Source: Longimicrobium sp.
Lineage (GTDB): Bacteria > Gemmatimonadota > Gemmatimonadetes > Longimicrobiales > Longimicrobiaceae
Length of the DNA: 32,397 bases
Direction of reading: 5' to 3'
Assembly (NCBI RefSeq): GCF_035474595.1
Contig: NZ_DATIND010000058.1
Coordinates: forward strand, 1-32,397
Shown here one piece after another: positions 25,265 through 32,397 of this stretch. The position numbers and the translations under genes were made by a program. Each line of letters opens with the position of its first letter. The stretch's first letter is position 1. Below the pieces are notes generated by a model. It was given only the letters and a program-made list of their open reading frames with translations. It made no database searches and was not told the origin of the DNA.

Positions 25265-25295
25265 GCGCCGGCGGCTGATCATCAGCCGCCGGCGC
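25265..25295. terminator. Bidirectional-type terminator hairpin
   Basis: A perfect 14-bp stem, GCGCCGGCGGCTGA/TCAGCCGCCGGCGC, with a 3-nt loop. It lies between the VanW fusion (ending at 25256, +) and the MNIO partner gene (ending at 25334, -). An A-run (GCTGAAAAACTGA) on the left could give U's for the minus strand. Confidence 0.75.
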
Positions 25296-25333
25296 CTGTC
25301 GCCTTGAATCCACCATCTTCCAGTCTCTCCCAT

Positions 25334-26140
25334 TCAGCGCGCGGCGAGGAGTTCTCCGGCCGCGCGCCCGTTCGCGTCCGTCTCGGCGTCTGGACCGACG
25401 CGCACCAGCAGCCCCGCCGCGGCCAACTCCTCCCGCTCGTGCGCGACTGGATCTTCCCCCGCGGCAGCCGCGATCATCGCGCGGGCGAGGCGGGCGTCCA
25501 GCGGGCGCTCGTGGTACGCGCCGTCGCGGCGGTCGAGGAGGAGATGGTACTCGCCCTCGGGGACGTCGTCGAACGGAGGTTTGCGCTTCGCGGCGAGATG
25601 CGGGAGCAGCACCGCAGGATCGTGCGCGAACGCGGCGACGCGGACGAGCGGATGCGGCGCGAACGGAGTTTCCGCATCGCCCGTCTCCACCTGCTGTTCG
25701 AGGAGGCCCGGCTGCGGCGCGGCGGCCAGTTCGTAGCGCATCATCTCGAAATCCACCACCTCGCGCAGGTACGGCGACGCGAGGCGGCCGCTGGCGACAG
25801 CGGCGCGGATGAAGCCGGCGAAGCGCTCGGCCTCGCGGCGCATGTTGCGGTCGGGGGGATGCGCCGCCCAGAACTCGTCGGCCACGGCGCGCGCCTCGCC
25901 GCCCAGCAGGTGCACGGTGCCGGGGAGGATGGCCACCAGCGTGGTGATGCGGTTGTAGCGGTAGAGCGAGCAGTTCACTCGCATCCCGCGCTGCCCCGCG
26001 GCCGCGGCCAGGCGCCGCCGCTCGAGCGGCGTCAGCTCGTAACCGGCCAGCGCCGCGTCGGGGTCCGCCGCCACGCGCGCGCAGAAGGCGTGCGACGCCG
26101 TCATGTCGGCCAAGGCCAGCTGGAACGCGAGGAGCGACAT
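25334..26140 (-). CDS. MNIO partner protein (DUF2063-like, RiPP recognition type)
   Basis: A 268-residue protein whose ATG overlaps the stop of the MNIO gene by one base (TGATG), so the two are coupled. Residues about 1-55 form a helical LigA/Nif11-like stretch (ADPDAALAGYELTPLERRRLAA). Residues about 55-145 match the DUF2063 pattern: SLYRYNRITTLVAILPGTVHLLGG, then an AHPPDRNMRREAERFAGF turn and SPYLREVVDFEMMRYEL. The C-terminus (LARAMIAAAAGE, ELAAAGLLVRVG) looks like the winged helix of such partners. In MbnC/TglI/BufC-type systems the partner binds the precursor leader and presents it to the oxidase; I infer that role here. Confidence 0.78.
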   Translation of the reverse strand: MSLLAFQLALADMTASHAFCARVAADPDAALAGYELTPLERRRLAAAAGQRGMRVNCSLYRYNRITTLVAILPGTVHLLGGEARAVADEFWAAHPPDRNMRREAERFAGFIRAAVASGRLASPYLREVVDFEMMRYELAAAPQPGLLEQQVETGDAETPFAPHPLVRVAAFAHDPAVLLPHLAAKRKPPFDDVPEGEYHLLLDRRDGAYHERPLDARLARAMIAAAAGEDPVAHEREELAAAGLLVRVGPDAETDANGRAAGELLAAR

Positions 26141-27069
26141 CAGCTTGCGCGGTGCTGGTTCCAGACCTCGCGGGCGGTGCGCAGCTCGCGCAGCACTCCC
26201 TCGGCGCCCATCATCGGGAACCATCCCTCGTGGAACTCGAAGGTGATGGCGCACAGGTTGGGACAGGCCGCGACCACTTCCGGCAGCAGCTCCCACACGG
26301 CCCGCGCCACCGGCCCCGCGTGCGAGTCGGTGTACAGCCCCTCCATCTCGCTCCCGCCCGCGATGTGCAACTCCACCACCGGCTCCAGGTCCAGCGCGAA
26401 GATGAAGGCGCGCGGGTCGAAGCCGTGGTTGGTGGCGTTCACCACCACGTTGTGCACGTCCAGCAGAAGCCCGCACCCGGTGCGCGCGGCCAGCGCGTTC
26501 AGGAACTCGGGCTCCGTCATCTCCTGCTCGGGGAGATCGACGTAGTACACGTTGTTCTCCAGCAGGAAGGGCACGGGGATGCGCGCCTGCACCTGCTCCA
26601 CCCGCTCCACCATCATCTCCAGCACCTCGCGGTCGTACGGCACCGCCAGCGCCATGCTGGCCGACAGTTCGGTGTGCGCGTCCACGCCGGGAAGGCGGAT
26701 GAAGGAGAGATGGTCGCTGTGCCACGGCATGCGGTAGCGCTCCTGCCACCGCGCGACCTGCTCCACGTGGCCCGTATCGAGCGGGTCCGCGCTCCCGATG
26801 GACAGCCCCACGCTGTGCCCGACGATCGTCAGCCGTTCGGCCGCGCCGTTGAGGATGCGCACCTGCTCCTCGCTCTCCACGAACCGCGCCGGTGCCGCCG
26901 CGCCTTCGTCCGACCATGCGCGGTCGGGGATGATGGCCAGGTAGTCCAGCTCGGCCGCGTGCTCCCGCACGAACGCCTGCAGCGACGGGTTGTACAGCAC
27001 GCCCACGCCCAGCCGGGGAAGCCCGGCCAGGCGCGCGGCGGACGGGAGATGGAGTTCGGAAACGCTCAT
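26140..27069 (-). CDS. DUF692 multinuclear non-heme iron oxidase (MNIO, MbnB/BufB-like)
   Basis: A 309-residue TIM-barrel-type protein of DUF692. Likely metal ligands in order: His85 (VGHSVGLSIGS), His117/His120 (HSDHLSF), Glu171-Asn172 (FLLENNVYY), Asp204 and Asn207 (LLLDVHNVVVNATNHG), His235 (ELHIAGG), Asp248/His250 (DSHAGPV) and Glu278 (TFEFHEGW). Compared with my memory of common MNIOs, IAGG replaces LAGH and DSHAG replaces DTHDH, so this may be a divergent branch. MNIOs oxidise cysteines in precursor peptides to oxazolone/thioamide, thiooxazole or related groups. A 48-residue Cys-containing peptide is encoded just upstream. Confidence 0.9.
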   Translation of the reverse strand: MSVSELHLPSAARLAGLPRLGVGVLYNPSLQAFVREHAAELDYLAIIPDRAWSDEGAAAPARFVESEEQVRILNGAAERLTIVGHSVGLSIGSADPLDTGHVEQVARWQERYRMPWHSDHLSFIRLPGVDAHTELSASMALAVPYDREVLEMMVERVEQVQARIPVPFLLENNVYYVDLPEQEMTEPEFLNALAARTGCGLLLDVHNVVVNATNHGFDPRAFIFALDLEPVVELHIAGGSEMEGLYTDSHAGPVARAVWELLPEVVAACPNLCAITFEFHEGWFPMMGAEGVLRELRTAREVWNQHRAS

Positions 27070-27101
27070 CGCACTCTACTGCGCGGGTGATGCGGGAAGT
27101 A

Positions 27102-27134
27102 CCGCTTCCGGGCGGGCGAACCGCCCGGAAGCGG
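27102..27134 (-). terminator. Attenuator hairpin between precursor and MNIO genes
   Basis: A perfect 14-bp stem, CCGCTTCCGGGCGG/CCGCCCGGAAGCGG, with a 5-nt loop (GCGAA). It lies 8 nt beyond the precursor stop and 32 nt before the MNIO start. It has no T-run, so it could terminate partially or protect the short upstream mRNA. Either way the precursor would be made in excess of its enzyme. Confidence 0.7.
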
Positions 27135-27142
27135 CGGCCGGG

Positions 27143-27289
27143 TCAGCCCTCGGCCGCGGGAACCGCGGTGATCTCCAGGATCGGATCGTTCGGGTCCGTC
27201 GGGCCGGTGCCGGACAGGCAGGCCGGGCAGTACGTCGGCGGATACGGCTCCTTGGTGATGGGATAGGTCGGCTCGGTGGTCGTGGCCAT
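27143..27289 (-). CDS. Candidate RiPP precursor peptide, 48 residues, with a CxxC core
   Basis: A tiny ORF on the minus strand, with GGAG 6 nt before its ATG. The peptide is Thr/Pro/Tyr-rich. It starts MATTTEPTYP, has a single Cys pair in TYCPACLSGTG near residues 20-30, then an acidic tail ending in AVPAAEG. It has no signal peptide and no other Cys. It directly precedes the MNIO and partner genes. MNIO substrates are Cys-containing peptides, so I infer that the CPAC motif is the modification site. It does not resemble methanobactin, TglA or bufferin precursors as I remember them. Confidence 0.75.
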   Translation of the reverse strand: MATTTEPTYPITKEPYPPTYCPACLSGTGPTDPNDPILEITAVPAAEG

Positions 27290-27700
27290 GAGGTGCTCCG
27301 TGTGGATGTGGGTTCCGGGGGAGTGAAGAGCACGGAGTCCGTCCCGGATCGGGCTCCTTGCACGCGATGTGATCTGCTGATGACGAAAAAGGCGCGGAGT
27401 GGGGATGGAGATTCGCGCCCCGGTTTCGCCGGGCCAGCAATGATAACCGTGCGCGCCCGAATGCCGCAACGAGCAAATGGCGGTAAACGTCAGTGTATCT
27501 CCGGCCCGCATCGCTCGCGCCGCTCCGGGCGAGCGGCGTCGAAACGCCAGCCCCGCGGCGGCGCTATTCATCGGATCCCTCTATCGAACCCGGCGGGCCG
27601 GGTGGCGAATCCCCGCTGGTTGCACCGGCGCGTGCGGTATGATCTATTCCGCCTTTCATCCCCCGCTCGCGCCTGATCTCCGCACCCGCACCGCTTCGGC
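27290..27700. other. Gene-free divergent region between RiPP locus and symporter
   Basis: This 411-nt gap separates the minus-strand precursor from the plus-strand symporter. It includes the possible precursor promoter and a CCCCGGTTTCGCCGGGG-type hairpin near 27418-27435. Open frames here have no RBS or protein character. No RNA gene recognised. Confidence 0.5.
27440..27469 (-). promoter_or_regulatory. Possible promoter of the RiPP operon
   Basis: On the minus strand, -35 TTGCGG (27469-27464), an 18-nt spacer and -10 TATCAT (27445-27440, 5 of 6 to TATAAT). It would give a 5' leader of about 140 nt before the precursor ATG. Weak -35; tentative. Confidence 0.3.
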
Positions 27701-29179
27701 ATGCACGCCTTCACCGCGCTCGACTGGGCCGTCCTGCTCGCATACCTGGTCGGCGTCACCGCGATGGGAACGCTGCTGGGGCGGCGGCAGAAGGACGCGC
27801 GCGACTACTTCCTGGCCGACCGCACCATCCCGTGGTGGGCGATCTGCTTCTCGGTCGTCGCGACGGAGACGAGCGCGCTGACCTTCATCAGCGTGCCGGC
27901 GACGGCGTATGCGAGCGACTTCTGGATGCTGCAGCTCGCGGCCGGCTACGTGATCGGCCGCGTCGCCGTCTCGGTCCTGCTGCTGCCGGGCTACTTCCGC
28001 GGCGAGACGCTGACCGCGTACGCGCTGCTGGAGCGCCGCTTCGGGCCGGGGACGCGCCGCTTCGCCTCGGTGGTCTTCCTGGTCACGCGCGTGCTGGCCG
28101 ACGGGGTGCGCGTGTTCGCCACCGCCATCCCCATCCGCCTGATCACCGGGCTGCCGTACTGGGAGGCCATCCTGCTCACGGGCGTCTTCACCGCCGTGTA
28201 CACCTGGTACGGCGGGCTGCGCGCGGTGGTGTGGGTGGACGTGGTGCAGCTCTTCGTCTACCTGTTCGGGGGACTGGCGGCGCTGTGGGTGCTGGCGCGG
28301 CTGGTGCCGGGGGGATGGGGCGGGATCGTGCACGCCGCGCCGGGGAAGATGCGGATCGTGCACCTGGAGGGCGGATTCCGCAGCCCCGGGTGGGTACTGA
28401 CGGGCGTGGTGGGCGGCACCTTCCTGTCGATGGCGTCGCACGGCGTGGACCACATCATCGTGCAGCGGCTGCTGGCGTCGCGCTCGCTGCGGGACGCGCG
28501 CAGGGCGCTGGTGGCGAGCGGCGTGGTCGTCTTCCTCCAGTTCGCCCTGTTCCTGAGCGTGGGGACGGGGCTCTTCGTGTTCTATCGCGGACGGAGATTC
28601 GCTGCGCCGGACGAGATCTTCCCCACCTTCATCGTGGAGCAGCTGCCGCCGGGGGTGACCGGCCTGGTGATCGCCGCGATCCTGGCGGCGGCGATGAGCA
28701 CCATCTCCAGCTCGCTGAACTCGCTGGCCAGCGCGGCCACGCACGACCTTTACGCGCCGCTGACGGGGCGGACCGGCGAGGCGCACCTGATGCGCGTGGG
28801 GCGGATGCTGACGCTGGGGTGGGCGGTGGTGCTCATCGGCGCGGCGATGCTCTTCCAGCTGGCGCAGCAGGGGACGCCGGTGGTGGTGATCGCGCTGCAG
28901 ATCGCCAGCTTCACCTACGGCGGGCTGCTGGGCGGCTTCCTGCTGGGGCTGGTTTCGAGGCGCGCCGCGGCTGCCGACGCGGTGGCGGGCATGGCGGTTG
29001 CCATCGCGCTGATGGCGGCTCTCTGGGCGGCGCAACAGTACGGCGTGGTCCCGAAGGTGATCGACAGCCTGTGGTTCGCGCTGCTGGGCTCGGCGGTGAC
29101 GGTGGGGATCGGGTGCGCGCTGGCGGCGGTGCGGGGGCGCGCAGCGGCGCCGGGTCCTGGTGACGAGCCCGCGCGGTAG
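27701..29179 (+). CDS. Sodium:solute symporter (SSS family)
   Basis: A 492-residue inner-membrane transporter with about 13 hydrophobic segments. SSS hallmarks: an N-terminal YFLADRTIPWWAICFSVVATETSALTF-type first half, YTWYGGLRAVVWVDVVQ, a helix with SMASHGVDHIIVQRLLAS, and AAAMSTISSSLNSLASA, the conserved Na+-site region. The family imports sugars, amino acids or other organic solutes with sodium; the substrate is not assignable. It is divergent from the MNIO locus, so a functional link is not implied. No clear Shine-Dalgarno before ATG 27701. Confidence 0.92.
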   Translation: MHAFTALDWAVLLAYLVGVTAMGTLLGRRQKDARDYFLADRTIPWWAICFSVVATETSALTFISVPATAYASDFWMLQLAAGYVIGRVAVSVLLLPGYFRGETLTAYALLERRFGPGTRRFASVVFLVTRVLADGVRVFATAIPIRLITGLPYWEAILLTGVFTAVYTWYGGLRAVVWVDVVQLFVYLFGGLAALWVLARLVPGGWGGIVHAAPGKMRIVHLEGGFRSPGWVLTGVVGGTFLSMASHGVDHIIVQRLLASRSLRDARRALVASGVVVFLQFALFLSVGTGLFVFYRGRRFAAPDEIFPTFIVEQLPPGVTGLVIAAILAAAMSTISSSLNSLASAATHDLYAPLTGRTGEAHLMRVGRMLTLGWAVVLIGAAMLFQLAQQGTPVVVIALQIASFTYGGLLGGFLLGLVSRRAAAADAVAGMAVAIALMAALWAAQQYGVVPKVIDSLWFALLGSAVTVGIGCALAAVRGRAAAPGPGDEPAR

Positions 29180-29200
29180 ATGGATTCCGGCGTGGGGCGG

Positions 29201-29245
29201 GCGAATGAATTCGCGGCAACAACCGCACAAAGTCCCTGCGGGACT
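29201..29245 (+). repeat. Double-hairpin dispersed element, subfamily 2, copy 2
   Basis: GCGAAT-GA-ATTCGC, a 16-nt linker GGCAACAACCGCACAA, AGTCCC-TGC-GGGACT; both stems perfect. It starts 22 nt after the symporter stop. Confidence 0.85.
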
Positions 29246-29430
29246 GCGGCCGCGTCATCGGGGCGGTGCGATGGGCATCCTGCCCGCCACGCCAGCCTTC
29301 GTCGCAACGCCACGAAGTAGGGGGGCCGGCGGGGGCAGGGCTCGCGCGCAACGGTCAGGGACACGCCCACATCCGCAGCCAGCATCTGCGGTTCATCTGA
29401 AACGATTTACGAAGAGAACGGACGGGCGCG

Positions 29431-30246
29431 GTGGATCCGATCCTGTTGGCCAAGGCGGCGGTGATGGGGCTGGTGGAGGGGGCGACGGAGTTCATCCCCG
29501 TTTCGTCGACCGGGCACCTGATCATCGCGGGCCGGTTCCTGGGCTTCGACGCATGGCACGGCGCGAAGACCTTCGACGTGTTCATCCAGCTGGGCGCCAT
29601 CCTGGCGGTGGTCTGGCTGTACCGCGCGAAGATCGTGAACGTGCTGCGCACCGCGCCCGGCGACCGGAAGTCGCGGCGGCTCATCCTGAACCTGGTCATC
29701 GCCTTCCTTCCCGCGGCGATCGTGGGGTTCCTGGCGAACGACTTCATCGAGGAGAAGCTGTTCAACCCCGTCACGGTGGCCATCGCGCTGGTGGCCGGCG
29801 GCATCGTCATCCTGCTGATCGAGGGGTGGCACCGGCGCGTGCGCACCGAGACCGTGGACGACGTGACGCCGAAGGAGGCGCTGGGCGTGGGGCTGGCGCA
29901 GCTGCTGGCGCTGGTGCCGGGGACGTCGCGGTCGGGCGCCACCATCATGGGCGGCATCGGGCTGGGGTTGAGCCGCGTGGCGGCCACCGAGTTCAGCTTC
30001 TTCCTCGCCATCCCGGTGATGTTCGCGGCCACGCTGTACTCGCTGTGGAAGGCGCGCCACGGGCTCTCGGCCGCGGACGCGCCGGTGTTCGCCGTCGGCT
30101 TCGTGGTGTCGTTCGTCTCCGCGCTGCTGGTGATCCGGTGGCTGCTGCGCTTCGTGGCGAACAACAGCTTCCGCGGCTTCGCCTGGTACCGCATCGTCTT
30201 CGGGCTGATCCTGCTGGGGCTGTACTTCACCGTGCTGCGGGGGTAG
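29431..30246 (+). CDS. uppP: Undecaprenyl-diphosphatase UppP (BacA)
   Basis: A 271-residue integral membrane enzyme that dephosphorylates undecaprenyl pyrophosphate to recycle the lipid carrier for peptidoglycan and other glycans. Two signature motifs are present: EGATEFIPVSSTGHL (residues 16-30) and PGTSRSG near residue 163. Length and eight or so membrane segments fit the family, and its C-terminal strand-like end is normal. The start is GTG at 29431; no good Shine-Dalgarno is visible. The upstream gap of 251 nt holds a double-hairpin element. Confidence 0.96.
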   Translation: MDPILLAKAAVMGLVEGATEFIPVSSTGHLIIAGRFLGFDAWHGAKTFDVFIQLGAILAVVWLYRAKIVNVLRTAPGDRKSRRLILNLVIAFLPAAIVGFLANDFIEEKLFNPVTVAIALVAGGIVILLIEGWHRRVRTETVDDVTPKEALGVGLAQLLALVPGTSRSGATIMGGIGLGLSRVAATEFSFFLAIPVMFAATLYSLWKARHGLSAADAPVFAVGFVVSFVSALLVIRWLLRFVANNSFRGFAWYRIVFGLILLGLYFTVLRG

Positions 30247-30330
30247 GCGATCGCGGACCTGTACGGAGGGGAATTCTGGTTACTTGTTTGTGGATCAGGA
30301 TTCTCGATACCGTAACCGTGGAGGGTCGGC

Positions 30331-30516
30331 ATGAGCAGGGAATTCGTATTCGCACGGCCGTCCGAGGAGACGCAGCTTCGCGTCAGGGATCTGATGCACC
30401 ACGAGAAGACGGTAGGGCTGACTCGGGATGAAACCGCTGAGCGCGATGGCTATCTGGAGATGGAGCACCAGATGAGGATCGCCAAGGCCCGCGCGCGGCA
30501 GAAACATGCGGGTTGA
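30331..30516 (+). CDS. Small charged protein, 61 residues, unknown
   Basis: A compact ORF with an excellent GGAGG 6 nt before its ATG and a strong terminator after it, so it looks like a real single-gene unit. The protein is hydrophilic and helical: LRVRDLMHHEKTVGLTRDE, then a DGYLEMEHQMRIAKARARQ stretch. The tail resembles the ELDRYLELEHLLRLAKARAR-like segment of small antitoxin-like proteins that I recall beside nuclease genes. No toxin is adjacent here. Function unknown. Confidence 0.75.
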   Translation: MSREFVFARPSEETQLRVRDLMHHEKTVGLTRDETAERDGYLEMEHQMRIAKARARQKHAG

Positions 30517-30536
30517 CGAGAGCCAGATCGAAACAC

Positions 30537-30576
30537 GAGCGCCGCGGATCGAGATTCCGCGGCGCTCCCGTTTTTT
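30537..30576 (+). terminator. Rho-independent terminator with T-run
   Basis: An 11-bp stem GAGCGCCGCGG/CCGCGGCGCTC with a 9-nt loop, followed after CCG by TTTTTT. The clearest classic terminator in the window. Confidence 0.92.
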
Positions 30577-30631
30577 GCATCCCCCGCTCACGCCCACTCC
30601 TCATCCCACCGCCGCGCTGCCGGAGGATCAC

Positions 30632-32338
30632 GTGAATCGACGCACGTCCGCCATTCCGCTCATCATCTTCGCCCTGGCTCTATCGGCCAGTTCTGCACAG
30701 TCTCAGGCGCGGGCGACGTCGGCGGCCACGCAGCCCGGGGTGGCGCGGGCGGAGCAGAGGATCACGGGAGATGGGCTGCTGGCGCACATCCGGGTGCTGG
30801 CGTCGGACCGGTTCGAGGGGCGGGGGCCGGGGACGCGGGGCGAGGATTCCACCATCGCCTACCTGAGCGACCAGTTCCGGCGGATGGGGCTGCGGCCCGG
30901 CAACCCCGACGGCAGCTACGTGCAGATGGTGCCGCTCGTCGGCAGCACGTCAGCCGTGACGGCGTCGGTCACCACGCGTGGCGGGCAGACGCAGGCGCTC
31001 CGGCAGCCGGACGACTACGTCGCCTGGTCGATGCGGCCCGATCCGCTCGTCAGCGTCTCCAATTCCGACATCGTGTTCGTGGGATACGGAGTCGTGGCGC
31101 CGGAGTTCGGGTGGGACGACTTCAAGGGCGTGGACGTGCGCGGGAAGACGGTGGTGATGCTGGTGGGCGACCCGCCCGTCCCCGATCCGCGCGACCCGTC
31201 ACGGCTCGATCCGCGCACCTTCCGCGGTCCGGCGATGACGTACTACGGGCGCTGGACGTACAAGTACGAGATCGCGGCCGAGCGGGGCGCGGCGGCGTGC
31301 ATCATCGTCCACCAGACCGGGCCGGCGGGGTACGCGTGGGGCGTGGTGGCGTCGAACACCGGCCGCGAGCGCTTCGACATCCAGGGCGCCGGCGCGCGCC
31401 ACATCCCCATCGAGGGGTGGATCCAGCTGGACGTGGCGAAGCGGCTGTTCGCGGCCGCCGGGCAGGACTTCGACGCGCTGCAGCGCGCGGCGGGAACGCG
31501 AGCCTTCCGCCCCGTGCCGCTCGGCGCGACGGCGAGCTTCACCGTGCGCAACGCGCTGCGCGAGGTCCGCTCGCGCAACGTGGTCGCGCGGCTGGACGGC
31601 AGCGACCCCGTGCGCCGCGGCGAGTACCTGCTGTACACCGCGCACTGGGACCACTTCGGGATCGGGCGGACGATCGGCGGCGACTCGATCTACAACGGCG
31701 CGCTGGACAACGCGGCGGGGGTGGCGTGGCTGCTGGAGACGGCGCGCGCGTACCGGGCGCTGCCCCGCGCGCCGCGGCGGACCGTGGTCTTCATGGCGGT
31801 GACGGCGGAGGAGCAGGGGCTGCTGGGCGCGCGCTGGTACGCCGCGCACCCGCTGTATCCGCTCGCCAGGACGCTGGCGGACATCAACATGGACATCCCC
31901 AACCCGTGGGGACGCTCGCGCTCCATCGTGAGCGTGAGCCACGGCCAGAGCACGCTGGAGAACCTCCTCGCCCGCCAGGCGGCGCGCGTGGGACGGGTCG
32001 TGAAGCCCGATCCGGAGCCGGAGAAGGGCTACTTCTACCGCTCGGACCACTTCGAGCTGTCGCGTCAGGGCGTTCCCGCGCTGGCGTTCCTATTCCCCGG
32101 CGCGGACTACATCGGCCAGCCGGCGGACTACGGCACCCGCGTCCGCGCGAACTACGTCGCCAACGACTACCACAAGCCGACCGACGAGGTGAAGCCGGAC
32201 TGGGACCTCACCGGGATGGTGGACGACACGCGCCTGCTCTTCCGCGTGGGGCTGGACGTGGCGAACGGCTCCGCGTGGCCGCAGTGGAACCCCGGCACCG
32301 AGTTCCGCGCCGCCCGCGAGCGAATGCTGGGGAGGTAG
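30632..32338 (+). CDS. Secreted M28 metallopeptidase with PA domain
   Basis: A 568-residue protein with an N-terminal signal peptide (hydrophobic ALALSASSAQSQA, no lipobox). Residues about 110-290 form a PA (protease-associated) domain, with DIVFVGYGVVAPEFGWDDFKG and GKTVVMLVGDPP. The M28 catalytic domain then carries AHWDHFG, NGALDNAAGV, TAEEQGLLG, DINMDIPN and DYHKPTDEV, all metal and catalytic residues intact. By family it is a periplasmic or extracellular aminopeptidase. Its start is GTG 30632 with GGAGG 5 nt upstream. The other M28 gene lies near the opposite end of the window. Confidence 0.94.
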   Translation: MNRRTSAIPLIIFALALSASSAQSQARATSAATQPGVARAEQRITGDGLLAHIRVLASDRFEGRGPGTRGEDSTIAYLSDQFRRMGLRPGNPDGSYVQMVPLVGSTSAVTASVTTRGGQTQALRQPDDYVAWSMRPDPLVSVSNSDIVFVGYGVVAPEFGWDDFKGVDVRGKTVVMLVGDPPVPDPRDPSRLDPRTFRGPAMTYYGRWTYKYEIAAERGAAACIIVHQTGPAGYAWGVVASNTGRERFDIQGAGARHIPIEGWIQLDVAKRLFAAAGQDFDALQRAAGTRAFRPVPLGATASFTVRNALREVRSRNVVARLDGSDPVRRGEYLLYTAHWDHFGIGRTIGGDSIYNGALDNAAGVAWLLETARAYRALPRAPRRTVVFMAVTAEEQGLLGARWYAAHPLYPLARTLADINMDIPNPWGRSRSIVSVSHGQSTLENLLARQAARVGRVVKPDPEPEKGYFYRSDHFELSRQGVPALAFLFPGADYIGQPADYGTRVRANYVANDYHKPTDEVKPDWDLTGMVDDTRLLFRVGLDVANGSAWPQWNPGTEFRAARERMLGR

Positions 32339-32363
32339 GGGACAGGGGACAGGGGGACAGGGA
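32339..32363 (+). repeat. Short GGGGACA tandem repeat
   Basis: Three near-identical GGGGACA-type units follow directly after the M28 stop. Short and imperfect. Confidence 0.6.
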
Positions 32364-32374
32364 AACGGCGGGGG

Positions 32375-32397
32375 CCGGCGCATCGCGGATGCGCCGG
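32375..32397 (+). terminator. Terminator hairpin at window end
   Basis: A perfect 10-bp stem CCGGCGCATC/GATGCGCCGG with a 3-nt loop, 36 nt after the M28 stop; the window ends at its 3' arm. Confidence 0.65.

Noticed and set aside
27701-29179. Symporter as the exporter of the RiPP product
   Set aside because: It is divergent, separated by 411 nt, and SSS proteins are importers of small solutes; adjacency alone is weak evidence.

Overview
This window is high-GC DNA (about 70% by eye) with tightly packed genes of mixed orientation. It has several lipoproteins, M28 metallopeptidases, an outer-membrane beta-barrel and envelope genes, so the host is a Gram-negative-type bacterium. Overall style and protein character, judged from memory, suggest Gemmatimonadota (Longimicrobium-like). 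That assignment is inference: there is no rRNA or other marker here, and I saw no tRNA.

Layout. 1-6.4 kb: a partial NamZ/DUF1343 muramidase (-), a PIG-L deacetylase, an M28 lipoprotein peptidase, a two-gene ABC exporter and a pterin carbinolamine dehydratase. 6.4-8.4 kb: a small lipoprotein and a beta-barrel (both -), then OsmC. 8.4-11.06 kb: mutY and a DinB/DUF1569 gene (both -) set in a dense cluster of short repeats. 11.06-15.75 kb: a VWA protein, a self-inhibited (class II) Fic AMPylase (-) in lower-GC DNA, and a PLP decarboxylase. 15.8-19.2 kb: an RlmL-type RNA methyltransferase (-), two lipoproteins with strong terminators, and a DUF2071 protein. 19.3-21.1 kb: a tandemly duplicated two-gene cassette, an unknown protein plus a HEPN-like protein. 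21.2-25.3 kb: CstA and a VanW-glycosyltransferase fusion. 25.3-27.3 kb (-): a candidate RiPP locus with a 48-residue Cys-containing precursor, a DUF692/MNIO iron oxidase and a DUF2063-like partner. 27.7-32.4 kb: a sodium:solute symporter, UppP, a 61-residue protein and a secreted PA-domain M28 peptidase.

Two gene systems stand out. The first is the MNIO locus, whose precursor does not resemble methanobactin, TglA or bufferin precursors as I remember them. The second is the duplicated HEPN cassette: its copies share an exactly identical 114-nt block amid diverged sequence, which suggests gene conversion and a toxin-antitoxin-like or other defence role.

A third signal is non-coding. Six copies of an element with two hairpins joined by a linker of exactly 16 nt occur between genes. 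They fall into two subfamilies whose first stem differs by a compensatory base-pair change. Heptamer (AGTSCYR), octamer (AGTGCGGR) and 14-mer tandem arrays accompany them, especially at 9.7-11.0 kb.
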